From Zobellella iuensis (lineage in GTDB: Bacteria > Pseudomonadota > Gammaproteobacteria > Enterobacterales > Aeromonadaceae), in the NCBI RefSeq assembly GCF_016746085.1, contig NZ_JAERTZ010000030.1:1-64000 (forward strand): a DNA stretch of 64,000 nucleotides. Direction: 5' to 3'. The notes beneath the pieces are model-generated. The model did not search any database and had not been told where the DNA came from. It was given only the letters and a program-made list of their open reading frames with translations. The translations under genes were made by a program, and so were the position numbers. Shown one piece after another: positions 56,775-64,000 of this stretch (the first letter of the stretch is position 1; each line of letters begins with the position of its first letter).

Positions 56775-58303
56775 GGCCGGTCGGAAGACACAACAGGGAA
56801 GCGCGCACGTCGTTCCAGATCGTCCAGATCGATGATGTTGCGCATGTACTGGATGCTGGCATCGAACACCGGCTGGTGATCCCAGGCCGTAACCTTGCCC
56901 TTCATCAGAGAGCGAGCGACCAGCTTGCGGCGCCGCTGGCTGGCGATCACATCATGATACAGCCGCCCATAGTCCCAACGGCTTGCCATTTCATTGCGGA
57001 ACTCCTGGCACAATCCCTGGTGGGCGGGATCCGCGGCCAGGTTGTTGAGCTCCAGCGGATCGGCCGCGAGGTCGAACAACTGGTCGGGATCCGGCGCGGT
57101 GTGGACAAACTTGTAGCGTCCACGGCGGATCATCAGCAAGGGAGCGATGGCGCCTTCGCCGAGGTATTCCCCGATCACCTCGTCGTGGCCGCCGTTGCCG
57201 GTCAGGTGCGGCAGCAGGCTGCGACCGTCGATGGGAGCGGCGTATTCCGGCGCGACACCGTCGCGGGCGAGTTCGACAAAGGTGGGCAGCAGATCCATGG
57301 TCGACACCGACTCGGCAACGCGCCGAGGGGCGAAACGACCGGGAGCGTGGACCAGCATCGGCACCCGGGCCGAGTCCTCGAACCAGCTCATCTTGTACCA
57401 GAGGCCGCGCTCGCCGAGCATGTCGCCGTGGTCGCCGGAGAAGACGATGATGGTATCCTCCTCCAGGCCGCATTCCTTCAGCGTGGCCAGTACCTCGCCG
57501 ATGCGATCGTCCACGTAGCTGATGGCGCCGTAGTAGGCATGGCGGGCGTTGCGGATCTGCTCGTCACCGAGGGTTTCCTCATTGAGCTGGTAAACATGGC
57601 GCAGCCGCTCGGAATGGGGATCCGACAGCGCCCGTGAATAAGGCACCCGGGGCATGTCGATGTCGTCGTGGGAGTAACGGTCCCAGTACTGCTGCGGGAT
57701 GGTATAGGGATCGTGCGGGTGGGTCAGCGACACCGTCAGGCAAAAAGGCCGCCGCTCGCCGTTGCGTACGTAATCGTAGAGAAAGCGCCTGGCGCGAAAT
57801 GTGACCTCGTCATCGAAGTCGAGCTGGTTGGAGCGCACGCAGGGGCCGGCCTGGGTGACCGAGGACATGTTGTGGTAGTAGCTCGGGCGGGTCTCGAAGT
57901 CTTCCCAATCGACCACCCAGCCGTAATCCGCCGGGTAGATATCGGTGGTCAGGCGCTCCTCGAAACCATGCAACTGATCCGGTCCGCAGAAATGCATCTT
58001 GCCGGAGAGGGCGGTGGTGTAGCCGGCATCGCGCAGGTAGTGGGCGAAGGTCGGGGTATCGGCCGCAAAATCGGCGGCGTTGTCGTAGCCGCCGATACGC
58101 GACGGCAGTTGGCCGGACATCAGGGTAAAGCGCGACGGCGCACACAGCGGGCTGTTGCAGTAGGCCGAATCGAAGACCACCCCCTCGGCCGCCAGACGCG
58201 ACAGGTGCGGCGTCTTGACCAGCGGGTGGCCGTAAATGGGCAGGGCCGAAGCCGTCATCTGGTCGGCCATCAGAAACAGGATATTGGGTTGCTTGGCGGT
58301 CAC
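56771..58303 (-). CDS. betC: Choline-sulfatase
   Basis: A 510-residue cytosolic type I sulfatase cleaving choline-O-sulfate to choline and sulfate. The formylglycine site is CAPSR in NSPLCAPSRFTLMSGQLP. The metal-binding start NILFLMADQM and the FSGDHGDMLGERGLW block are present, plus the BetC-type C-terminus (ARFPVVSSDRP). The start is a GTG with GGAGGATCC upstream. It heads the betC-sulP-betT operon and is divergent from the LysR gene. The choline should feed BetBA to make glycine betaine; betBA are not in this window. Confidence 0.94.
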   Translation of the reverse strand: MTAKQPNILFLMADQMTASALPIYGHPLVKTPHLSRLAAEGVVFDSAYCNSPLCAPSRFTLMSGQLPSRIGGYDNAADFAADTPTFAHYLRDAGYTTALSGKMHFCGPDQLHGFEERLTTDIYPADYGWVVDWEDFETRPSYYHNMSSVTQAGPCVRSNQLDFDDEVTFRARRFLYDYVRNGERRPFCLTVSLTHPHDPYTIPQQYWDRYSHDDIDMPRVPYSRALSDPHSERLRHVYQLNEETLGDEQIRNARHAYYGAISYVDDRIGEVLATLKECGLEEDTIIVFSGDHGDMLGERGLWYKMSWFEDSARVPMLVHAPGRFAPRRVAESVSTMDLLPTFVELARDGVAPEYAAPIDGRSLLPHLTGNGGHDEVIGEYLGEGAIAPLLMIRRGRYKFVHTAPDPDQLFDLAADPLELNNLAADPAHQGLCQEFRNEMASRWDYGRLYHDVIASQRRRKLVARSLMKGKVTAWDHQPVFDASIQYMRNIIDLDDLERRARFPVVSSDRP

Positions 58304-58406
58304 GCAGGGATCCTCCCGGGATAGTTACGACGATAGGTGTCGGGTCCTGCCGTCAGTCTCCCTCCTGCTTCCGGGGTCTGTAAACTCGTTGATTTTTTAT
58401 GCCTGT

Positions 58407-58423
58407 CATTAGCAGTGCTAATG
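58407..58423. promoter_or_regulatory. Palindromic operator copy 1 (betC side)
   Basis: CATTAGC-AGT-GCTAATG, a perfect 7-3-7 dyad, 104 bases before the betC start. The same sequence recurs at 58504. LysR-type regulators bind such dyads. Confidence 0.7.
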
Positions 58424-58503
58424 TCGCACCGGGGTAAGACAGGGTCGCTCATTGGGTAACAAGCTGCTATTACTGCTTATACACTCGAAAGTCACCAGAA
58501 GGC

Positions 58504-58520
58504 CATTAGCCGGGTTAATG
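58504..58520. promoter_or_regulatory. Palindromic operator copy 2 (LysR side)
   Basis: CATTAGC-CGG-GTTAATG, the same dyad as copy 1 with one arm change, 59 bases before the LysR start. The two centres are 97 bases apart, compatible with cooperative binding or looping and self-regulation. Confidence 0.7.
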
Positions 58521-58578
58521 CCTAAGCCGGGCCTGTCCGCCGCTGACCCTCTGCGTGCCTATTCATGGAGCGATCAGG

Positions 58579-59502
58579 ATGGTGACCTTGCTGGGCCGGG
58601 CGGTCTCGCCCAACAGTTTGCGCGTCTTCGAGACGGCGGCCCGTCATTTGAGCTTTACCCTGGCGGCACGGGAGCTGCGCTCGACCCAGTCGGCCGTCAG
58701 CCAGCATATCCGCACCCTGGAAGAACAGCTGGGCCAGCCACTGTTCGAGCGCATTTATCGCGGCGTCCGGCTGACCGAGGCGGGACAGGCCCTGTTTCTC
58801 AGCGTTCAGGACGGGTTCGCCACCATAGAGCGGACCCTGACGGCGCTGCTGCACCAGAACCAGCATCCCAGGGTCAATATCCTGACCGACTTCTCGTTCG
58901 CGGCGTACTGGCTGATGCCCAGGCTGCCGTCGTTCCGCCGGCAATATCCCCATATCGATGTGCGCATCATGACCAGCCAGGGGCCGCCCGACTGGCAGGA
59001 CAGGGAGGTGGATGTCGCCATCGTGTTTTGCGACGAGCGGGCCCTGGCGTCGGTCCCGCTATTGTTTCCCGAAGAGGTCTTTCCGGTCTGCAGCCCCGGC
59101 TTCCTGCAACAACACGGCCCCCTGGACGATCTCGCGCGGCTCACTGAGACCCCCCTGCTGGCGCTGGATACCCAGGGGCAACGCTGGCTGGACTGGGTCG
59201 AGTATTTCCGGCTGCGGGGCGGCACCGGCTACCTCGGCACCCCCGAACTGACGTTCAACAACTACACCCTGCTGATCCAGGCGGCCATCGCCGGGCAAGG
59301 GGTCGGCATGGGCTGGAAGGGCCTGGCCGACCACCTGCTCGAGGGCGGCATGCTGGTCGGGCTGGAGTCACTGAGCCTGCGGACGCGGCGGGGCTACGGC
59401 CTGATCGACGTCCGGCCCGAGGTGACCGGCGAGGCCAAGCGCGTACTACTGGAGTGGATACTGTCCTGCTCCGCCGAGGCAAAAGCGTCGCCGCCTGCCT
59501 GA
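58579..59502 (+). CDS. LysR-type regulator of choline-O-sulfate utilisation
   Basis: A 307-residue LysR-family protein. The N-terminal helix-turn-helix is LSFTLAARELRSTQSAVSQHIRTLEEQLG, with the effector-binding domain from about residue 90. It belongs to the GcvA-like branch, which includes the choline-sulfate regulator family (TIGR03418) typically divergent from betC, as here. The ATG at 58579 has GGAGCGATCAGG upstream. It probably activates betC in response to choline-O-sulfate or choline and represses itself through the nearby operator; this is inference. Confidence 0.9.
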   Translation: MVTLLGRAVSPNSLRVFETAARHLSFTLAARELRSTQSAVSQHIRTLEEQLGQPLFERIYRGVRLTEAGQALFLSVQDGFATIERTLTALLHQNQHPRVNILTDFSFAAYWLMPRLPSFRRQYPHIDVRIMTSQGPPDWQDREVDVAIVFCDERALASVPLLFPEEVFPVCSPGFLQQHGPLDDLARLTETPLLALDTQGQRWLDWVEYFRLRGGTGYLGTPELTFNNYTLLIQAAIAGQGVGMGWKGLADHLLEGGMLVGLESLSLRTRRGYGLIDVRPEVTGEAKRVLLEWILSCSAEAKASPPA

Positions 59503-59537
59503 ACACCAGCCGTCAAGGCGATTGGCCGCCAGCGCCG

Positions 59538-60710
59538 TCACACCACCTGGCCGGCGCACCAGCCGGAGCTCCAGGCCCACTGGAAGTTGTAACCGCCCAG
59601 CCAGCCGGTGACGTCCATCACCTCGCCCACGAAATAGAGGTTCGGCACCTTGGTGGCCATCATGGTCTTGGAGGAGAGTTCGTGGGTGTCCACCCCGCCC
59701 AGGGTCACCTCGGCGGTGCGGTAACCCTCGGTGCCGCCGGGCTTCAGCGACCAGGCCGTCAGCCTCTCCTCTATCGCCGCCAGCTCCCTCGGGGTGTATT
59801 GCTTGAGCGGCTTGTTCACCAGCCCTTCCCGCGTCAGCAGCGCCTCCACCAGCCGTTTGGGCAGCTGGCGGCCGAGCCAGGTCTTCAGTTCCTGGTTGGG
59901 GCTGTCCGCCACTCCCTCGGCCAGCCGGCCGGCGGGCAGCAGCTCGAAGCACACCCGCTCGCCGGGTTGCCAGTAGGAGGAGATCTGCAGCACCGCCGGG
60001 CCGGACAGCCCCCTGTGGGTGAACAGCAGATTTTCGGCGAAACGGGTGCCATCCTCGCTCTCGGCCACCACCGGCAGGCTCACCCCGGCCAGGGGCTCCA
60101 GGCTTGCCTTGTCTTCCGGCTGCAGAGTAAAGGGCACCAGGCCGGCCCGGGTGGGCAGCACCCGCAAGCCGAACTGCTCCGCCAGCCGGTAGCCGAAGGG
60201 GGAGGCGCCGATCTTGGGCATGGACAGGCCGCCGGTGGCCACCACCAGGGAATGGCAGCTGTAAGCCTCGCCGTGGGTAGCTACCATAAAGCCCTCGCCC
60301 AGCCGGTCCACTTCCATGATCTCGGCCCGCAGGCGAATGCTGACGCCGGCCTGTTCGCACTCTTTCACCAGCATATCGACGATGTTCTGTGCCGAATCGT
60401 CGCAGAACAGCTGGCCCAGGGTCTTTTCGTGGAAGGCGATACGGTGCTTGTCCACCAGGGCGATAAAGTCCCACTGGGTATAGCGGGCCAGGGCCGACTT
60501 GACGAAATGGGGGTTGGCGCAGAGAAACGCCTTGGGCTCCACCTGGTAGTTGGTGAAGTTGCAACGGCCACCGCCGGACATCAGTATCTTGCGGCCGATG
60601 CGCTTGCCGTGATCCAGCACCAGCACCCGCCGCCCCCGCTTGCCCGCCTCGGCGGCACACATCAGGCCGGCGGCGCCGGCGCCGATCACAATCACATCCC
60701 AGGCCTGCAT
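59538..60710 (-). CDS. HI0933/YhiN-family flavoprotein
   Basis: A 390-residue FAD-dependent protein. The dinucleotide fold reads VIVIGAGAAGLMCAAEAGKRGRRVLVLDH, followed by the family signature KILMSGGGRCNFTN; LVVATGGLSMPKIGASPFGY and the C-terminal FVGEVMDVTGWLGGYNFQWAWSSG are characteristic. The reaction is unknown. The start at 60710 has GAGGGGAAG upstream. A TAGAAT -10 is seen on the minus strand at 60742-60747. Confidence 0.92.
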   Translation of the reverse strand: MQAWDVIVIGAGAAGLMCAAEAGKRGRRVLVLDHGKRIGRKILMSGGGRCNFTNYQVEPKAFLCANPHFVKSALARYTQWDFIALVDKHRIAFHEKTLGQLFCDDSAQNIVDMLVKECEQAGVSIRLRAEIMEVDRLGEGFMVATHGEAYSCHSLVVATGGLSMPKIGASPFGYRLAEQFGLRVLPTRAGLVPFTLQPEDKASLEPLAGVSLPVVAESEDGTRFAENLLFTHRGLSGPAVLQISSYWQPGERVCFELLPAGRLAEGVADSPNQELKTWLGRQLPKRLVEALLTREGLVNKPLKQYTPRELAAIEERLTAWSLKPGGTEGYRTAEVTLGGVDTHELSSKTMMATKVPNLYFVGEVMDVTGWLGGYNFQWAWSSGWCAGQVV

Positions 60711-60791
60711 GGGCTTCCCCTCTCGTCGACACAAAGGCGCTATTCTAGCGCCCCGGTCCCGCCCCCGCTATCACGGCGCCGGGCTCGACGC

Positions 60792-60797
60792 TATAAT
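60792..60797 (+). promoter_or_regulatory. -10 element immediately before the methyltransferase start
   Basis: TATAAT ends 8 bases before the ATG at 60806, which would put the transcript start at or within a few bases of the start codon. No strong -35 is seen, and no ribosome binding site lies between. Confidence 0.45.
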
Positions 60798-60805
60798 CCG
60801 TTCCC

Positions 60806-61978
60806 ATGAGCGACCTGGCCGACCTTTTCGACACCCTGAGCACCCTGCTGCACCGCACCCGCGGCGACTGGCAGCGCTATCCCTTTGCCTGCGATACCCT
60901 GCCCTGGCCGGAACTCGCCCCCCTGCTCGAAGAGCTGGACGAGGCCCGGCTGGAGGCGCTGGAGGCCGATCCGGCCGCCGCCCTGGCCTGCCTGGCCGAG
61001 TGGCGGCCGGACGCCGTCACCCTCAACCGGCCGCGGCTCCCGGCGCTGGAACGGGCCGCCGACTACGCCACCCCGCGCTGGAGCAACGGTATCCCCGGGC
61101 GGAAATGGGCGCAGATCAAGGATTTTGCCGCCAATATCAGCGGAAATCATCCCATACTGGAGTGGTGCGCCGGCAAGGGCCACCTCGGCCGGCTGCTGGC
61201 CCAGCAGTCGGCGCGGCCGGTCACCAGCCTGGAATGGAACCCGGACCTGTGCCGCCAGGGCGAGCAGCTGGCCGAGCGGCTCGGGCTCGAGCACCGCTTT
61301 GTCTGCGCCGATGCCCTGGCCGAGGCCGCCGCCGGCCTCTTCGCTGCCGAGCAGCAGGCCCTGGCCCTGCACGCCTGCGGCGAGCTGCACCTGCGCTTTT
61401 TGCGCCATGCCGCCGCCGCCGGCACCCGGGAACTGGCGCTCTCCCCCTGCTGCTACCACCTGATCGAGGGCGAGCGCTACCGGCCGCTGTCCGCCGCCGG
61501 CCGGGCCCGGGATCTCGGGCTGGACCGCCAGGATCTGCGGCTGCCGCTGCAGCAGCAGGTGACCGGCGGCGAACGGGTGCGCCGGCTGCGCCGCATCGAG
61601 CTGAGCTGGCGCCTGGCCTTCGACGAGCTGCAACGGGCGCTGAGGGGGCAAAATGAATACCTGCCGCTGCCCTCCTTCCCCAAGCAGCTGCTGAGCGGCG
61701 ATTTCGCCGACTTCGCCCGCTGGGCCTGCGGGCAGAAGGGGCTCCCCGCCCCCGCCATCATCGACGGTACCCACTGGCTGGCCCGGGCCGAGCCGCGCCG
61801 GCTGATGGTCCAGCGCATCGAGCTGGTGCGCCACCTCTACCGCTACCCGCTGGAGCTGTGGCTGCTGCTGGACCGGGCCCTGTTCCTGGAAGAGCAGGGC
61901 TACCGGGTGCGCCTGGGCACCTTTACCGAACCGGCCAACAGCCCCCGCCGTTATTTGATCCAGGCCAGCCGGGACTGA
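60806..61978 (+). CDS. SAM-dependent methyltransferase, METTL25/RRNAD1-like
   Basis: A 390-residue protein with a central Rossmann methyltransferase domain. Motif I is ILEWCAGKGHLGRLLA, and ALHACGELHLRFL and LALSPCCYH follow, a pattern typical of the METTL25/RRNAD1-like family. An N-terminal domain of about 110 residues and a C-terminal domain of about 150 flank it. The substrate is unknown. The gene is alone, divergent from the flavoprotein with 95 bases between starts, and may be leaderless. Confidence 0.85.
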   Translation: MSDLADLFDTLSTLLHRTRGDWQRYPFACDTLPWPELAPLLEELDEARLEALEADPAAALACLAEWRPDAVTLNRPRLPALERAADYATPRWSNGIPGRKWAQIKDFAANISGNHPILEWCAGKGHLGRLLAQQSARPVTSLEWNPDLCRQGEQLAERLGLEHRFVCADALAEAAAGLFAAEQQALALHACGELHLRFLRHAAAAGTRELALSPCCYHLIEGERYRPLSAAGRARDLGLDRQDLRLPLQQQVTGGERVRRLRRIELSWRLAFDELQRALRGQNEYLPLPSFPKQLLSGDFADFARWACGQKGLPAPAIIDGTHWLARAEPRRLMVQRIELVRHLYRYPLELWLLLDRALFLEEQGYRVRLGTFTEPANSPRRYLIQASRD

Positions 61979-62115
61979 AATAGCGCCCCGGCCGTCTTGT
62001 CCCGGCCGCCGGTCCTGGCCTATGCTGCTGGCATCAGGCGCGATGCGAAATTCCCGCCCGGCTCACGGTTTAACGGCTAATGGATTGATAGACTTGGGAA
62101 AAAAGGAGAAGTGCC

Positions 62116-62556
62116 ATGACAGAACCCTATCAGTACAAACACATACTGGCGGCGGTCGACATGACCGAGAAAAACCGCAAGGTGATCGCCAAGGCGGTGG
62201 ATCGCGCCCGCGCCAACCAGGCCAAGTTGTCCGTCATCCACGTGGATGTGGATCTCAAGGATCTCTACACCGAGATGATCGACATCGATATCGACAATAT
62301 CCAGGATCAGGTGGTGGCCGACGCCAAGCAGCGGCTGGAGGAATACCTGGGCGATCTGGGCTATCCCATCGAGAAAAAGCTGGTGATCTGCGGCGATCTG
62401 GCGCTGAAAGTGAACGAGGCGGTGGAGCAGAACCAGATCGACCTGCTGGTCTGCGGCCACGAGCAAAGCTTCTGGAGCCTGCTCACCTCCTCCGCCCGCC
62501 AACTGATGAACACCGTGCCCTGCGACATGCTGGTGGTGCCCCTGCCCAAGGAATAA
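62116..62556 (+). CDS. uspA: Universal stress protein A
   Basis: A 146-residue UspA-type protein. YKHILAAVDMTEKNRKVI begins the fold, and CGHEQSFWSLLTSSARQLMNTVPCDMLVVPL closely matches E. coli UspA ([30 protein letters not shown]), the branch that lacks the G-2x-G-9x-G ATP loop. It is phosphorylated and accumulates on growth arrest in E. coli. AAAAGGAG lies upstream of the start. Confidence 0.93.
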   Translation: MTEPYQYKHILAAVDMTEKNRKVIAKAVDRARANQAKLSVIHVDVDLKDLYTEMIDIDIDNIQDQVVADAKQRLEEYLGDLGYPIEKKLVICGDLALKVNEAVEQNQIDLLVCGHEQSFWSLLTSSARQLMNTVPCDMLVVPLPKE

Positions 62557-62561
62557 GCCCC

Positions 62562-62583
62562 GAGGGCCGGCACAGCGGCCCTC
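62562..62583. terminator. Hairpin between uspA and LysR gene
   Basis: Arms GAGGGCCG and CGGCCCTC with a 6-base loop between two convergent genes. There is no T run on either side, so termination is likely only partial or rho-assisted. Confidence 0.45.
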
Positions 62584-63505
62584 ACTCCACCCGGCACAAG
62601 CTCTCCCCCACCTCCCGCAACAGTTGCCGGAACCAGACCAGCGCCGGATCGAACTCGGTCAGCGGATGCTGGGCCAGCATATAGGTGCTGTACAGCGGCT
62701 CATCCAGGCGGTGGCTCTGCAACGGGTGGTAATGGCAGAAATCCCGGGCGATCAGCTCCGGCACCATGGCCAGGTAACGGCCGGTGGCCAGCAGCTTGGG
62801 CAACGCCTCGAAGCTCGGCACCCAGACCGCGATATGGCGCTCCAGCCCCTTGTCCTTCAGCCAGTGCTCCACCAGTGTCTGGTTGTGGCCCCAGGTGGAG
62901 GTGGACACATGGCTCCAGGCCACCAGTTCGGCGGCCGACAACACCCCGGGCAGGTCGCTGCCCCGTGCCGACAGGCACACCATGGGGTTGTCGAACCAGG
63001 GCTCGCACAGCAGCCGCGGGGACAGGTGGCCGGCGCCGGCAAAGCCCACCACCAGATCCAGGCCGCCCCGGGCCAGGCTATCTTCGTAGTCGGAGTCGAC
63101 CAGCTCGCTGATGGCCAGCCGGCAGGCCGGCGCCCGCCGGTGCAGCAGCTCCACCAGCTGGGGCACGGCGCCGTGTTCGATGGAGGACGGCACCGCCAGA
63201 CGAAAGGTGCGGGTGGAGGAATCGGGCTCGAACCCCGCCGACTGGCGTACCCCCTGCTCCAACAAGGCCAGGGCCTGGCGCACCGGCGCCGCCAGCGCCT
63301 GGGCCCGGCCCGTGGGCCGCATCTCCTTGCGGGTCATCACGAACAGGGGATCGCCCAGGGCCAGCCGCAGCCGGGCCAGGGCATGGCTGACGGTGGACTG
63401 GGACAGGTTCAGCTGCTCCGCCGCCCGGGTCACGTTGCGGCTTTGCATCAGCACATCGAACACCCGCAGCAGGTTCAGATCCAGCCGTTGATAGAGGTTA
63501 TCCAT
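62582..63505 (-). CDS. LysR-family transcriptional regulator
   Basis: A 307-residue LysR protein. The helix-turn-helix is RNVTRAAEQLNLSQSTVSHALARLRLALGDPLFV, the NodD/LeuO/NahR-like branch. The effector domain follows from about residue 92. The ligand is unknown. It is divergent from the probable DMT transporter at 63971, 465 bases away, which could be its target. Confidence 0.9.
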   Translation of the reverse strand: MDNLYQRLDLNLLRVFDVLMQSRNVTRAAEQLNLSQSTVSHALARLRLALGDPLFVMTRKEMRPTGRAQALAAPVRQALALLEQGVRQSAGFEPDSSTRTFRLAVPSSIEHGAVPQLVELLHRRAPACRLAISELVDSDYEDSLARGGLDLVVGFAGAGHLSPRLLCEPWFDNPMVCLSARGSDLPGVLSAAELVAWSHVSTSTWGHNQTLVEHWLKDKGLERHIAVWVPSFEALPKLLATGRYLAMVPELIARDFCHYHPLQSHRLDEPLYSTYMLAQHPLTEFDPALVWFRQLLREVGESLCRVE

Positions 63506-63867
63506 CGATATTTACCATACGTCCATGGTGATAATTCATTTCTGACATAGATTATCTGACCATAGAATGTGCGCCACAGACAAGTTAATCGTCGGCGTGG
63601 TGGAGTTGTTTCATCCGGCGGCCTGGCCGAACAGGGTTCTGGGCATGGTGGCATCATGGGGGGTACTGCCTGTCTGTCGTGATACCGGGGTTATTCGAGG
63701 TAATGCCGGTATGGCGACAAAAACGGAATGTTCGGGGTCGGGCGGCACGGGTTGCCACGCTGACAACCTTTTCGGGCGCTATGCCCACTAGTTCTGCGTG
63801 TGGTGTTAAACCACTTTGTTTGGGGACGTCATTCTCTCCTTTATGACAAACCTGATGTTGGTCCCGG
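63506..63867. other. Long intergenic region, possibly a transcribed leader
   Basis: No supported gene. A 74-codon frame (63567-63791) lacks a binding site and protein-like composition. The stretch ends in a strong plus-strand terminator at 63868, so something here is probably transcribed: either a small RNA or a regulated leader of the gene at 63971. I could not match it to a known riboswitch by eye. Confidence 0.4.
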
Positions 63868-63893
63868 GCCGGTGCATTGCGCCGGCTTTTTTT
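63868..63893 (+). terminator. Orphan terminator upstream of the DMT gene
   Basis: GCCGGTGC-ATT-GCGCCGGC, an 8-bp stem with one G-U pair, followed by TTTTTTT. No coding gene precedes it on this strand after 62556. Confidence 0.82.
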
Positions 63894-63970
63894 ATGGGCC
63901 CGCGGCTGGATCGGCCCCCGGCTTTGCGCCATCATAGCGCCCCACCTTTACCAATGATGAAAATTCACCC

Positions 63971-64000
63971 ATGTCCTATCTGGTCTTTGTCACCCTGTTG
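63971..64000 (+). CDS. Start of a probable DMT-superfamily transporter (partial)
   Basis: Only the first ten codons are in the window (MSYLVFVTLL), truncated by the window edge. The hydrophobic start right after the Met resembles EamA/DMT-family exporters. This is weak evidence; any membrane protein would fit. Confidence 0.45.
   Translation, partial: MSYLVFVTLL

Noticed and set aside
63567-63791. 74-codon frame upstream of the DMT gene
   Set aside because: No binding site, cysteine/glycine-rich low-complexity translation, and no family resemblance; better seen as non-coding leader.

Overview
The window is GC-rich, gene-dense chromosome of a gammaproteobacterium. Many neighbourhoods match the core chromosome of Enterobacterales, Vibrio and Aeromonas: btuB-murI beside an rRNA operon, bioH/gntX-nfuA, yibN-secB-gpsA opposite gpmM-envC, rsmD/ftsY-ftsE-ftsX-rpoH, gmk-rpoZ-spoT and pldB-yigL. 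Together with the GC content, the choline-O-sulfate genes and a full type II cellulose locus, this suggests an Aeromonadales-like marine organism such as Oceanimonas or Zobellella. The genus is inferred from memory of such genomes and was not tested. I see no prophage, transposase, CRISPR array, integron or tRNA gene.

Layout. 1-190: the promoter and leader end of an rRNA operon that reads leftwards out of the window. 476-3875: an RRM protein with a membrane anchor, murI, and btuB behind a cobalamin riboswitch. 4112-7226: a hydantoin/allantoin-type locus with an NCS1 permease, a cytosolic hydantoin-racemase-family enzyme and a secreted relative that has lost both catalytic cysteines. 7553-9484: a second-type YebC protein and a small flavin reductase. 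9577-11770: bioH, gntX, nfuA. 12033-19231: gpsA, secB, yibN, gpmM, envC, a cysteine-cluster protein, a PanM-like protein and fumC. 19433-21179: sseA, then a noncoding RNA of the CsrB/RsmB type that is not an ORF, then a DUF2007 zinc-ribbon protein. 21186-28295: yhhL, rsmD, ftsY with a long repeat, ftsE, ftsX, rpoH, can, glpX.

28370-42043: one 13.7-kb leftward cellulose locus in the order bcsE-F-G-R-Q-A-B-Z-C. A 500-bp AT-rich control region with a Fur-box-like sequence separates it from a divergent GT32-like glycosyltransferase. 43623-48767: gmk, rpoZ, spoT, an exported lipase-like hydrolase and yigL. 48769-52899: an EVE-domain protein, a small lipoprotein, anmK, murQ (cell-wall sugar recycling), a small hypothetical protein and an aldo/keto reductase. 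53106-59502: a choline-O-sulfate module (betC, a SulP permease, a BetT carrier) divergent from a LysR regulator, with two copies of a palindromic operator between them. 59538-64000: a YhiN-type flavoprotein, a METTL25-like methyltransferase, uspA, a LysR regulator and the first codons of a probable DMT transporter.

Most genes are housekeeping and are called with high confidence. The most informative non-housekeeping signals are the CsrB-like RNA, the cysteine-less secreted racemase homologue, the twin operators in the choline-sulfate module, and the single-direction cellulose operon with its control region.
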